A stretch of 64,000 nt of DNA from Geminicoccus sp035556675 (GTDB lineage Bacteria > Pseudomonadota > Alphaproteobacteria > Geminicoccales > Geminicoccaceae): NCBI RefSeq assembly GCF_035556675.1, contig NZ_DATMFZ010000259.1, positions 1 through 64,000 of the forward strand, in the 5' to 3' direction. The notes beneath the pieces were generated by a model. The model had not been told where the DNA came from. It made no database searches and saw only the letters and a program-made list of their open reading frames with translations. The translations under genes and the position numbers were made by a program. Shown piece by piece: positions 52,140 through 59,871 of this stretch (the stretch's first letter is position 1; each line of letters starts with the position of its first letter).

Positions 52140-53069
52140 ATGCCCATCAAGATTCCCAATGACCTGCCCGCAGCCGAATTGCTGCGCAACGAGGGCGTGC
52201 GCCTGATCGGCGAGGAGGACGCCCTCCAGCAGGACATCCGTCCGATGCAGGTGGGCTTGCTCAACCTGATGCCGGACAAGCTCACCACCGAGACTCAGTT
52301 CGCCCGGCTGCTGGGCGCCACGCCGCTCCAGGTCGAGCTGACCCTGATCTCGACCGGAAGCTACATCCCCTCGAATGTGTCGCAGTCGCACCTGCAGAGC
52401 TTCTACCAGAGCTGGGAGCAGGTCGCCGACCGCAAGTTCGACGGGCTGCTCATCACCGGCGCCCCGGTCGAGCTCCTGGAATTCGAGGAGGTGAAGTACT
52501 GGGACGAACTGGTACGGATCTTCGAGTGGTCGCGCCGTCACGTCCATTCGACCTTCAACGTCTGCTGGGGCGCCCAGGCAGCGCTCTATCACTTTCATGG
52601 CGTGCCGAAGCACACCCTGCCGGTGAAGCGCTTCGGCATCTACCGCCACGAGGTCACCGAGCCGCGCGACGCCGCGCGCTCGCCGCTCATGCGCGGCTTC
52701 GACGACGAATTCTGGGTGCCGGTCAGCCGCCACACCGAGGTGCGCGAGGAGGACCTGCCCGCCGACGGCAGCATCCGGGTGCTGGCCCGTTCGTCCCGTG
52801 CCGGCCTGTGCCTGTGCGAGGACCCGGCGAACCGCCACCTCTTCATGTTCAACCACCTGGAATACGACACGTTCACGCTGGACCGGGAATACCGGCGCGA
52901 CCTGGAGCGCGGGCTGAACGTCGAGATGCCGCTGCGCTACTATCCGGACGACGATCCGGCCAAGCGGCCGGTCAATCGCTGGCGCGCCTACGCCCACCTG
53001 CTGTTCGGCAACTGGATCAACGAGATGTACCAGACCACGCCGTTCGACCTGGACGGGATCGGCGGCTGA
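52140..53069 (+). CDS. metA: Homoserine O-acyltransferase MetA, predicted acetyl-CoA specific
   Basis: First dedicated enzyme of methionine synthesis, activating the homoserine hydroxyl. The catalytic cysteine is C142 in FNVCWGAQA, within a glutamine-amidotransferase-like fold. Residue 111, in GAPVELLEF, is Glu. In this family Glu111 goes with acetyl-CoA use (Bacillus cereus type) and Gly111 with succinyl-CoA (E. coli type), so O-acetylhomoserine is the predicted product. ATG at 52140; 309 aa. Expression is expected to fall when SAM binds the upstream SAM-II aptamer. Confidence 0.95.
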   Translation: MPIKIPNDLPAAELLRNEGVRLIGEEDALQQDIRPMQVGLLNLMPDKLTTETQFARLLGATPLQVELTLISTGSYIPSNVSQSHLQSFYQSWEQVADRKFDGLLITGAPVELLEFEEVKYWDELVRIFEWSRRHVHSTFNVCWGAQAALYHFHGVPKHTLPVKRFGIYRHEVTEPRDAARSPLMRGFDDEFWVPVSRHTEVREEDLPADGSIRVLARSSRAGLCLCEDPANRHLFMFNHLEYDTFTLDREYRRDLERGLNVEMPLRYYPDDDPAKRPVNRWRAYAHLLFGNWINEMYQTTPFDLDGIGG

Positions 53070-53159
53070 CCGGCAGGCGGGCACGAGGGCAGCCGGCTGG
53101 TGGTGGATTGATATTGACCTTCCTGCTCGCCTGCCTACCTGGATGGCGCGAGGCCACGT

Positions 53160-53214
53160 CCTCCCCCTTTACGGGATGAAGTCCGGGACGGCCCGGCAGC
53201 CTGGCCGAAGGAGG
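53160..53214 (+). promoter_or_regulatory. Leader of the guanidinium exporter gene: possible degenerate guanidine-II element
   Basis: CCGGG (53183-53187) and CCCGG (53192-53196) form a hairpin capped by ACGG, the ACGR loop that defines guanidine-II (mini-ykkC) hairpins. A second ACGG at 53171-53174 sits in a much weaker stem-loop (CTTT/GAAG), so the normal tandem is imperfect. CCTCC at 53160-53164 could pair with the GGAGG ribosome site at 53210-53214 and hide it. The downstream gene is the classic guanidine-riboswitch target. The pairing and the target support the idea; the poor first hairpin weakens it. Confidence 0.35.
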
Positions 53215-53219
53215 TTGCC

Positions 53220-53540
53220 GTGGCGTGGTTCATTCTCGTGATCGCCGGTCTGTTCGAGGTCGTCTGGGCCTTCACGATGAAACAGTCGGAAGGTTTCACC
53301 CGGCTCTGGCCCACGGTCATCACCTTCGCCGCGATGCTGGTGAGCTTCGGGCTCCTGTCCTGGTCGATGCGGTCGCTGCCGCTCGGCACCGCCTACACGG
53401 TCTGGACCGGGATCGGGGCGGTGGGCGCCTTCCTGGCAGGGATCGTCTTTCTCGGTGAGTCCGTCAGCGCGATGCGTCTGCTGGCGGCCATGCTCATCGT
53501 GAGCGGGCTGCTGCTCATGAAGCTGTCCAGCAGCGCCTGA
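53220..53540 (+). CDS. gdx: Guanidinium exporter of the SMR family (Gdx/SugE)
   Basis: A 106-residue, four-helix small multidrug resistance protein. The residues that mark the Gdx subtype are all present: E13 and W16 in GLFEVVWA, S42, Y59 and W62 in GTAYTVWTGIG. Gdx proteins export guanidinium in exchange for protons; the related EmrE/Qac subtype handles quaternary amines. Start: GTG at 53220 directly after AAGGAGG with a five-base gap. It stands alone after metA, 150 bases downstream, with its own candidate regulatory leader. Confidence 0.93.
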   Translation: MAWFILVIAGLFEVVWAFTMKQSEGFTRLWPTVITFAAMLVSFGLLSWSMRSLPLGTAYTVWTGIGAVGAFLAGIVFLGESVSAMRLLAAMLIVSGLLLMKLSSSA

Positions 53541-53560
53541 CAGGGTGGCCGGGTGCGGGC

Positions 53561-55009
53561 TCAGCCCTGCCGGTCGCCCGGGTTCTGATCCTGGACCCTG
53601 ACCATGCCGGCGGCCACGCCGATGCTGGCGGCACCCGCCTTGCCGAGCGTGATGGCTCCGCTGCCGGCATGGTCCGGCCCGGTGCCGACGATCCGGCGGT
53701 ACTGAGTCCGGCCGGTCACGAAATCCAGCGCGGTCAATGCCCAGCGATTGCCGTCCGGCAGGTGCTCGTAGCTGTAGATCAGCCCGTTCTCCAGCGAGAG
53801 GGCCGGCATCGCCGCGACACCCACCGTGCTGTTCCAGGCCGTCTCGCAGCGGCCCTGCCGCGCGTCGATGTCGATCCGCTCCAGGCCGCGCCCGCCTGCC
53901 AGGTTCGCCGCCAGGACCGTGGCCTGCCCGTCCGCCTGCCAGGCCACGCCCAGCAGCCGCTCGCCCGACCGGGTCGGGAAGGGATAGGCAGCGAACAGGG
54001 ACGTGCTGCAGATCCGCTGGCCACCGGCCTGCCGGGAGCGGTCGAACACCACCAGTTGCTCATGCGGCCAGCCGCCATCGGTCAGCGCCACCATCTGCCG
54101 GCCCAGCAGCAGCACCGTCCGCTGCCTGGAGGCGGCTTCCGGCCTGCCCGCCACCACCTGCGGCGCCACCAGCGGCTGGCGCCACGTCACCACCGGCTGC
54201 CCGTCCGCACCGGCATCCAGGCGCTGCAGCGCGTCCCCTGCGACCAGGAACAGCGCCCCCTCGCCCGGATCGACCGCCGGATGGCTGCCGGGCGTGGCGG
54301 AAGTCCCGTTCGCCGTCGTGAGCGCCAGGGTCCTGGTCGTGCAGTCGTCCAGGCGCAGGGTCCCCGCGATCCCGGTGGCGCTCACGAACCAGGCGCGGCC
54401 GTCGCCCTGCGACAGGAGGGCGGTCACCTGGTCGCCGGCCGGCAGGGCAGGCTTCAGGTCACAGCCCGCCACCTGCTCGAACCTGGCCGTTCCCCGGGTC
54501 CACACCGCGCCGATCGTCACCACCCGGACCTGCTGGACCATCCATACCTGGCTGTCGCCCGCCAGGACCACGATCCGGCCGGCCTGGTCGACAAAATGGG
54601 CGCCGCTCGCCGGGCCATCGGGCAGCGCCAGCTCGGCCAGGCGGGTCAGGGAGCCAGGGTCCAGGAGATTGAGCGTCGCTCCGCCGGGCCTGGTGCAGAC
54701 CGCCAGCACCCGGCCCTGGTCATCCAGGGATACCTCGCCGCAGGCGGCATCCAGCCGAATCGAATCCACCGCCTGCATCCCGCCCAGCGGTCCTGCCGCC
54801 GCCTGGGCGCCGATGGCCGGCCTGGCCGTGACGGGCGCCAGGGCGGCCAGGGGCCGGGGCGATGCCAAGCGGCCGGAGAAGCTGCCGGCGGCACCCGCCG
54901 CCACGCCGTTCGCGATCGGTCCCGGCTCTGCCGCGGGCGACAATCCCGGCAGCAGGAGCGACAGAAGAAGTGCCGTAGAAAATCCGGCACGGTGCGCCCA
55001 ACGGATCAT
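53561..55009 (-). CDS. Secreted protein of unknown function, possible beta-propeller
   Basis: Family not recognised. The ATG at 55009 with GAGGA upstream gives 482 aa with a clear signal peptide (about residues 1-26, LLLSLLLPGLSPAAE); starts at 55027 or 55069 are possible. The mature part consists of repeated short beta-rich units of the style VSLDDQGRVLAVC, FVDQAGRIVVLAG, WFVSATGIAG, separated by Gly/Ala/Pro loops and containing several scattered Cys residues. This pattern suggests a propeller or similar repeat fold in the periplasm. It converges on gdx (20 bases apart) and is preceded by the methyltransferase gene on the same strand. Confidence 0.6.
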   Translation of the reverse strand: MIRWAHRAGFSTALLLSLLLPGLSPAAEPGPIANGVAAGAAGSFSGRLASPRPLAALAPVTARPAIGAQAAAGPLGGMQAVDSIRLDAACGEVSLDDQGRVLAVCTRPGGATLNLLDPGSLTRLAELALPDGPASGAHFVDQAGRIVVLAGDSQVWMVQQVRVVTIGAVWTRGTARFEQVAGCDLKPALPAGDQVTALLSQGDGRAWFVSATGIAGTLRLDDCTTRTLALTTANGTSATPGSHPAVDPGEGALFLVAGDALQRLDAGADGQPVVTWRQPLVAPQVVAGRPEAASRQRTVLLLGRQMVALTDGGWPHEQLVVFDRSRQAGGQRICSTSLFAAYPFPTRSGERLLGVAWQADGQATVLAANLAGGRGLERIDIDARQGRCETAWNSTVGVAAMPALSLENGLIYSYEHLPDGNRWALTALDFVTGRTQYRRIVGTGPDHAGSGAITLGKAGAASIGVAAGMVRVQDQNPGDRQG

Positions 55010-55091
55010 CCGCGCGTGTCCTCGCATGGGCCATGGAACATCATGACACGTATTTGCGCATTCCCTCAAGTCACGCCGTCACGGCAGCATC

Positions 55092-55126
55092 AGCCGCTTG
55101 TGGCAGGAACCCCACCGCAAGCGGCT
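55092..55126 (-). repeat. Inverted repeat between the methyltransferase and secreted-protein genes
   Basis: AGCCGCTTG (55092-55100) and CAAGCGGCT (55118-55126) form a perfect 9-bp stem, with further GTGG/CCAC pairing possible inside. It lies 20 bases after the methyltransferase stop and upstream of the secreted-protein start on the same strand. No T-run follows, so it could be a factor-dependent terminator or an mRNA-stabilising hairpin. Confidence 0.5.
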
Positions 55127-55145
55127 CCGTTCCCGGAAATCGCGG

Positions 55146-55925
55146 TCAGCGGCGGGGCGGGCGCCGGTCATGGGGCGCCAGCACCCGAATCGCGGCATGC
55201 TCGGCCGTGCGCGCCGCCGCCTGTGGCAGCGCCACGTACTGGCGCCGCCGGGGCCGCGCAGTCTGAAAGGCCGGAGCGCCCAGATAGAGCTGCTTTTCCG
55301 CCTCCGCTAGAAGGATGCCGCCGAACTGCGGCCAGAGCCGCTGACCGGTGCGCTCCAGCGGGATCGCCAGGCGCTGCAGGATCTTCAGGTTCCAGGGCGG
55401 CACGAACATGGCCCGGCGCACCTCGCCCCGCACCAGGAGGTGGCGGGCGAGCAGGCGCTCGAGCTGGCCGGCGGTAAACGGCGAGCCCTGGCCGAACGGC
55501 GTGGTGTCGGACAAAGACCACAGCCCGTGCCGGTTCGGCACGATCAGCACCACCCGGCCGTCATCGGTGAGCACTCGCCAGATCTCGCGCATCAGCCGGT
55601 TCAGGCTGCGGCAGGTCTCCAGCGCATGGACCAGGAGCAGGCAGTCCACGCTCTGATCGGCCAGCGGGATCTCGTCCTCCTGGAAGATCGCGAGCCGGCA
55701 AGGTCCCGTCTCCGGCCAGCGCTGCACGTTGCAGCCGGCCGGCACCAGCGCCAGGGTCGCGGCCGCCTCGTCGGCGAAGACGTCCAGGAACGGCATGGCG
55801 TAACCCATGCCGACGATGGTCTTGCCGGCCACCTGCGGCCAGAGCTGACGGAGCTGCAGCCCGATCAGCCGGCGCGCGAGCTGGCCCTTGCGGCTGGCGT
55901 AGAACTGCTCGAGATCGCCGTTCAT
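55146..55925 (-). CDS. SAM-dependent methyltransferase, class I
   Basis: A 259-residue methyltransferase-fold protein. The SAM loop region is degenerate (IVGMGYAMPFLDVF), followed by IPLADQSVDCLLLVHALE, the acidic motif of the Methyltransf_11 family, and a post-core segment with REIWRVLTDDGRVVLIVPNR. The ATG at 55925 with CGGAG just upstream is chosen. The longer open frame upstream overlaps gloB on the other strand. It is divergent from gloB, a neighbourhood common in Alphaproteobacteria. The substrate is not known. Confidence 0.8.
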   Translation of the reverse strand: MNGDLEQFYASRKGQLARRLIGLQLRQLWPQVAGKTIVGMGYAMPFLDVFADEAAATLALVPAGCNVQRWPETGPCRLAIFQEDEIPLADQSVDCLLLVHALETCRSLNRLMREIWRVLTDDGRVVLIVPNRHGLWSLSDTTPFGQGSPFTAGQLERLLARHLLVRGEVRRAMFVPPWNLKILQRLAIPLERTGQRLWPQFGGILLAEAEKQLYLGAPAFQTARPRRRQYVALPQAAARTAEHAAIRVLAPHDRRPPRR

Positions 55926-56063
55926 GACTCCGTTCGATTCCGGCTCGACCAAGGTCATGTGCCGCCCGAGGTGGCGCACACTGCTCGTCCGGACCATATA
56001 CGACGGCAATGCCCATGCTGAAGTGGGTAGACGCCCAAACGCGACCAATCGGGAGATGCGACC

Positions 56064-56804
56064 TTGGCCAATGCCCCAATCCTGGTGGAACTCCTGCCGA
56101 TCCTGGACGACAACTACGCCTTCATGCTGCGCCAGGAAGGCAATTCCAGGGTGGTGATCGTGGATCCGGGTGTCGCAGCGCCGATTGCCGAGGCGCTGGC
56201 CGAGCGCAGCCTGCAGATCGGCACCATCCTGATTACCCACAGCCATTCGGATCATGTGGCGGGGGTCGAGGAGCTGGCGCTGGCTACCCAGGTCGAGGTC
56301 ATCGGCAATGGCGCCGACTGCCACCGCCTGCCCAAGCTGACCCGCACGGTCGAGCCGGGCCAGCGCTTCGAGCTGCTGGGCACCCCGGTCGAAGTGCTGG
56401 ACACGCCCGGCCATGTGCGCGGGCATGTCAGCTACTATCTGCCCGAGGCCAAGCTGCTGTTCTGCGGCGATGTGATGTTCACCATGGGCTGCGGCCGGCT
56501 GGGCGAGGACGGGCCCGAGGTGCTGTGGAAGTCCCTGCAGCTCCTGGCCAAGCTGCCCGACGACACCAAGGTCTATTCCGGCCACGAATATACGCTGGGC
56601 AACGCCAAGTTCGCGGCCCACGTCTTCCCGGACAATCAGGAGATCAAGGCCCGGCTCGCCAAGGTCCAGGAGCTGCGGGCGGCCGGCCAGCCGACCGTGC
56701 CGACCACGATCGGCGAGGAGAAGCGGACCAATCCGTTCCTGCTGGGTGGCTCCGAGGCGCGCTTTGCCGAGCTGCGCGAGGCCAAGAACAACTTCCGCGG
56801 ATAA
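56064..56804 (+). CDS. gloB: Hydroxyacylglutathione hydrolase (glyoxalase II)
   Basis: Metallo-beta-lactamase-fold hydrolase that releases D-lactate and glutathione from S-lactoylglutathione, completing methylglyoxal detoxification. The binuclear metal motif THSHSDH is at residues 58-64; the later ligands appear in DTPGHVRGH, FCGDVMF and YSGHEYT. The C-terminal glutathione-binding stretch includes TTIGEEKRTNPFL. Start: TTG at 56064 with GGGAG upstream; no nearby ATG. Length 246 aa is usual for the bacterial enzyme. Confidence 0.93.
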   Translation: MANAPILVELLPILDDNYAFMLRQEGNSRVVIVDPGVAAPIAEALAERSLQIGTILITHSHSDHVAGVEELALATQVEVIGNGADCHRLPKLTRTVEPGQRFELLGTPVEVLDTPGHVRGHVSYYLPEAKLLFCGDVMFTMGCGRLGEDGPEVLWKSLQLLAKLPDDTKVYSGHEYTLGNAKFAAHVFPDNQEIKARLAKVQELRAAGQPTVPTTIGEEKRTNPFLLGGSEARFAELREAKNNFRG

Positions 56805-56810
56805 GGGAGA

Positions 56811-57674
56811 TCAGGGCAGGCGGCGCAGCATGGCGCTGGCCGTCTGCCGGGCCGCCAGCATCACGGCCAGCACGACAACGAGTGCCCCCAGCACTAGGAT
56901 GGCCGCGTCCAGCGGCCGGACGGCCAGCATCGTCTGCACCGGCCAGCTGCCCGCCGGGCCGGCCTCTGCCAGCATGAGCATGGCGAACGCGCCCAGGCCG
57001 GCCCCGGCCAAGCCGCCCAGCCATAGCGGGCGGAACGGATAGGGCCGCAGCTCGCGCAACACGAATGGATCGTCGGCACCGAGCATGCGCAGGACCTCGA
57101 TCTCCCCGTGCCGGCGCCGAACGGCATCGGCCGTCAGGACCGCTGCCAGCAGCAGTGCCAGGAGCAGGGTGCCTGCCCCCAGGGCCGGCATGGCATAGCG
57201 CAGCAGGGCGAGCAGTGCCGGGTCGGGACGCGGGCCGATGATCCCGGCATCCTCGATCAGGCCGTCCGGGGCAAGAGCGGTGATCCGCTCGTGGAGCCGC
57301 GCCAGGTCGGGCACCACCCCTGGGTCGAACCGGGCCTCCAGCAGGATCGGCATGGGCAGATCGGCATCCCGGCCGCCGACCAGAACCTCGCGCACCTCCG
57401 CCTCGGGGATCAGCTCGACCTGCCCGACCTGTGGGTCGGCACGCAGCAGGGCCATCACGCCGGCGAGGTCGCCGTCGCGATCGGCCGGATCGAGCGGTGC
57501 CGGCAAGGACACTACCGCTACGGCGACGCTGCGGTCCTCGGCCACCAGCAGCAGGCCATGGCCCGCGGCGGCAAGCGCCAAGCCGACCGTCGCCGCCAGA
57601 ACCAGCAGCCCGAGGAGCAGGGCAACCATGCCCCTGGTCGGCCAGCCGGGCGTCGGGAAGGTGCCGGTACTCAT
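56811..57674 (-). CDS. ftsX: Cell division ABC transporter permease FtsX
   Basis: A 287-residue protein with the FtsX layout: one N-terminal membrane helix (about 15-40), a periplasmic domain (about 45-165), and three C-terminal helices. With FtsE it regulates peptidoglycan hydrolases at the division site rather than transporting a solute. The sequence is divergent, so the call leans on topology and on the four-base overlap with ftsE (ATGA). It converges on gloB with six bases between stops. Confidence 0.85.
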   Translation of the reverse strand: MSTGTFPTPGWPTRGMVALLLGLLVLAATVGLALAAAGHGLLLVAEDRSVAVAVVSLPAPLDPADRDGDLAGVMALLRADPQVGQVELIPEAEVREVLVGGRDADLPMPILLEARFDPGVVPDLARLHERITALAPDGLIEDAGIIGPRPDPALLALLRYAMPALGAGTLLLALLLAAVLTADAVRRRHGEIEVLRMLGADDPFVLRELRPYPFRPLWLGGLAGAGLGAFAMLMLAEAGPAGSWPVQTMLAVRPLDAAILVLGALVVVLAVMLAARQTASAMLRRLP

Positions 57675-58378
57675 GCGAACTGGTCCACCGATGCCGTGGC
57701 TGCCGCCGGGTGAAGCCGGCCGTCGGCCAGGCGCATGGCCCGGGCCCGGACCCGCGCCGGCAGTGCTGGATCATGGGTCGCCAGAAGGATGGTGGTGCCG
57801 GCCCGGTTCAGCTCGCCCAGGAGGTGGAGGGCGCGGTGGGCCAGCGGGCCGTCCAGCAGGCTGGTGGGCTCGTCGGCCAGCAGCAGGTCGGGCCGGCCGA
57901 TCACCGCGCGCCCGAGTGCCAGCAGCTGGCGCTCGGCGGCGGAGAGTTCCCCTGGCCGCCGCGCGGCCAGCCCGGTGATCCCCAGCCATTCCATGAGCTC
58001 GGCGACCGGCGGCCGGATCTGCTTTACGGGCAGACCGGCGATCCGCAGCGGCAGCGCCAGGTTCGCGGCGGCACTCAGATGGTCCAGGAGCCGCAGGTCC
58101 TGGCAGACGAGGCCGATCCGGCGGCGGATCCGGGCACGCTCACCCCGGTCGATCCGCGCCGTGTCCCGGCCGAACAAGGTCAGCCGCCCGATGGCCGGAG
58201 CGGCGGCGCGGGCGATGCTGGTCAGCAGCGTGGTCTTGCCCGCACCACTGGCGCCGACGATCAGCAGGAATGATCCTGCTTGCACGGTGAGGTCGAAGTC
58301 GCGCAGAACGTCCGGGCCGGAACCATATTTCATGGCGGCACCGAAGAGTTCGACGATGATTTCGCGCTGGTCGCTCAA
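57671..58378 (-). CDS. ftsE: Cell division ABC transporter ATPase FtsE, with an atypical signature motif
   Basis: A 235-residue ABC ATPase. Walker A is GASGAGKTTLL, the Q-loop is LVCQDLRLL, Walker B is LLLADEPTS and the H-loop is ATHDPAL. The C-loop, normally LSGGEQ, reads LSAAERQ and the D-loop is SLLD, both unusual and possibly lowering ATP turnover. Start: TTG at 58378 with AGGA six bases upstream; the frame continues to 59137 but overlaps the zinc-ribbon gene on the other strand. It pairs with ftsX and is divergent from the zinc-ribbon gene. Confidence 0.87.
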   Translation of the reverse strand: MSDQREIIVELFGAAMKYGSGPDVLRDFDLTVQAGSFLLIVGASGAGKTTLLTSIARAAAPAIGRLTLFGRDTARIDRGERARIRRRIGLVCQDLRLLDHLSAAANLALPLRIAGLPVKQIRPPVAELMEWLGITGLAARRPGELSAAERQLLALGRAVIGRPDLLLADEPTSLLDGPLAHRALHLLGELNRAGTTILLATHDPALPARVRARAMRLADGRLHPAAATASVDQFA

Positions 58379-58465
58379 TACCGATCCTGGAACCACTGCT
58401 GTCTTGCCCCCGGATCGCCGCCGGCCGGACCGGATGCGCCAGCCGTCGTCGGCGCGCCCGGCATC

Positions 58466-59116
58466 ATGATCGTCACCTGCCCCAACTGTGGCGCCAAGTA
58501 CAAGATCGACAGCGCCGCGATCGGCGAGAAGGGGCGCATGGTCTCCTGCGCCAACTGCCGCCATCGCTGGTTCGTCGATCCGGAGCGACCCGGGGCCGAG
58601 CTTGCCGCGCCCGAGCCGCCGCCGCCACCCCCAACTGCCGAGCGGCCACGCCTGGGCGAGGAGCCGGGCATGGTGCGGCGGGGCAGCCGGAGCGGCGCGT
58701 TCGGCTGGCTGGTCCTGCTGGTGCTGATCGCCGTGGTGGCCGGCCTGGTGCTGGCCCGTAACCAAATCGCCACGGCCTGGCCGCAGGTGGCGGGCATGTA
58801 CCGCCAGCTGGGCCTGGAGGTGACAGTCGACCCCGGCCTGGAAATCCGCGGCGTCACCTCCTCGGAGATCGACGAGGACGGGGAGCGGGTGCTGGTGGTG
58901 AGCGGCGAGATCGTCAACACCACCGACTATGCCATGTCGGTACCGGCCCTGCGGGTGTCGCTGCTCGACGGCGAGCGGATGGAACTGACCAGTGAGGTGG
59001 TGCGGGTCGAGCCGCCCATCCTGGAAGCCCGCGCCACCACCCGGTTCGAGACGCGGCTGGAAGACGTGCCGCCCGAAGCACGGCACACCGCGGTGCGGTT
59101 CGAGGACGCCCCTTGA
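58466..59116 (+). CDS. MJ0042-type zinc-ribbon membrane protein
   Basis: A 216-residue protein that opens with a zinc ribbon: CPNC at residues 5-8 and CANC near 28-31, followed by HRWFVDP. A Pro-rich linker leads to one membrane helix (about residues 76-96) and a periplasmic beta-rich domain (about 110-215) of the DUF3426 kind, with VVSGEIVNTTD. ATG at 58466. This divergent pairing with ftsE is common in Alphaproteobacteria, which hints at an envelope role, but its function is not known. The stop overlaps tadA (TTGA). Confidence 0.88.
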   Translation: MIVTCPNCGAKYKIDSAAIGEKGRMVSCANCRHRWFVDPERPGAELAAPEPPPPPPTAERPRLGEEPGMVRRGSRSGAFGWLVLLVLIAVVAGLVLARNQIATAWPQVAGMYRQLGLEVTVDPGLEIRGVTSSEIDEDGERVLVVSGEIVNTTDYAMSVPALRVSLLDGERMELTSEVVRVEPPILEARATTRFETRLEDVPPEARHTAVRFEDAP

Positions 59117-59556
59117 CCCTCCCGATGGCGCGCGCACTGGCCGAGGCCAGGGCCGCGTCCGAACGGGGCGAGGTGCCGGTGGGCGCGGTGGTTACCGACC
59201 GGGCCGGGCGGATCGTCGCCGCGGACGGCAACCGCGTCGAGGAATGGCGGGATCCTACCGCCCATGCCGAGATCCTGGTGCTGCGCACGGCGGCCGCTGC
59301 TCTGGGCTCGCCGCGCCTGGTCGACCATGACCTGTGGGTGACGCTGGAGCCCTGCCCGATGTGCGCCCAGGCGATCGCCTTCGCCCGGATCCGCCGCCTG
59401 CACTTCGGTGCCGCCGATCCGAAGGGCGGCGGCGTCGAGAACGGCCCGCGCATCTTCGGCCAGCCGACCTGCCACCATCGGCCGGAAGTGGTGGCCGGCA
59501 TCCGGGAGACGGAGGCGGCGGCGCTCTTGAGGAGGTTCTTCCAGGCACGGCGTTGA
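59113..59556 (+). CDS. tadA: tRNA adenosine(34) deaminase
   Basis: Deaminates A34 to inosine in the anticodon of tRNA-Arg(ACG). The zinc site is HAE (H51, E53) and PCPMC (C81, C84), the cytidine-deaminase pattern, and RAGRIVAADGNRV precedes it. The TTG at 59113 overlaps the previous stop; an ATG four codons later is an alternative. Length 147 aa is normal. Confidence 0.94.
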   Translation: MTLPMARALAEARAASERGEVPVGAVVTDRAGRIVAADGNRVEEWRDPTAHAEILVLRTAAAALGSPRLVDHDLWVTLEPCPMCAQAIAFARIRRLHFGAADPKGGGVENGPRIFGQPTCHHRPEVVAGIRETEAAALLRRFFQARR

Positions 59557-59610
59557 CTCGATGGTCAGACGCTGCGCCATGATCACCGCCTCCTTCGTGT
59601 CGGCGGTGCC

Positions 59611-59871
59611 ATGCGCGTTACGATAGACATCGACGAGGCCCTGCAGCGGCTGGTGCGCGGGAAGCGTCAGGCCGAAGCCCTCCAGGCGCTCAAGGACATC
59701 GGCTGGGAAGGTGACCTGGATGCGATGCGAACGGACCTGAACTTTCCCCCGGACGAGCCGTCACCAAACGTTCCTGAAGAAGCCTGCGCGTCCTGCGTTA
59801 AAGCCTCACACCCCTGCCCGCTTCCTGCCCCGCGCCCGTGCCTTCGCCTCCCGGGCCTTCTCCGCCCGTGA
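59611..59871 (+). CDS. VapB-like antitoxin remnant (orphan)
   Basis: An 86-residue frame whose first 48 residues resemble VapB antitoxins of the DUF2191 kind: MRVTIDIDEALQ at the start and GWEGDLDAMRTD at the end. The middle, where VapB normally carries about 20 residues of the DNA-binding helix region, is missing, so an internal deletion is likely. No VapC toxin follows; the 3' end instead runs 66 bases into uvrB on the opposite strand, and the Cys/Pro-rich tail is probably readthrough of non-coding sequence. It may not be expressed. Confidence 0.5.
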   Translation: MRVTIDIDEALQRLVRGKRQAEALQALKDIGWEGDLDAMRTDLNFPPDEPSPNVPEEACASCVKASHPCPLPAPRPCLRLPGLLRP

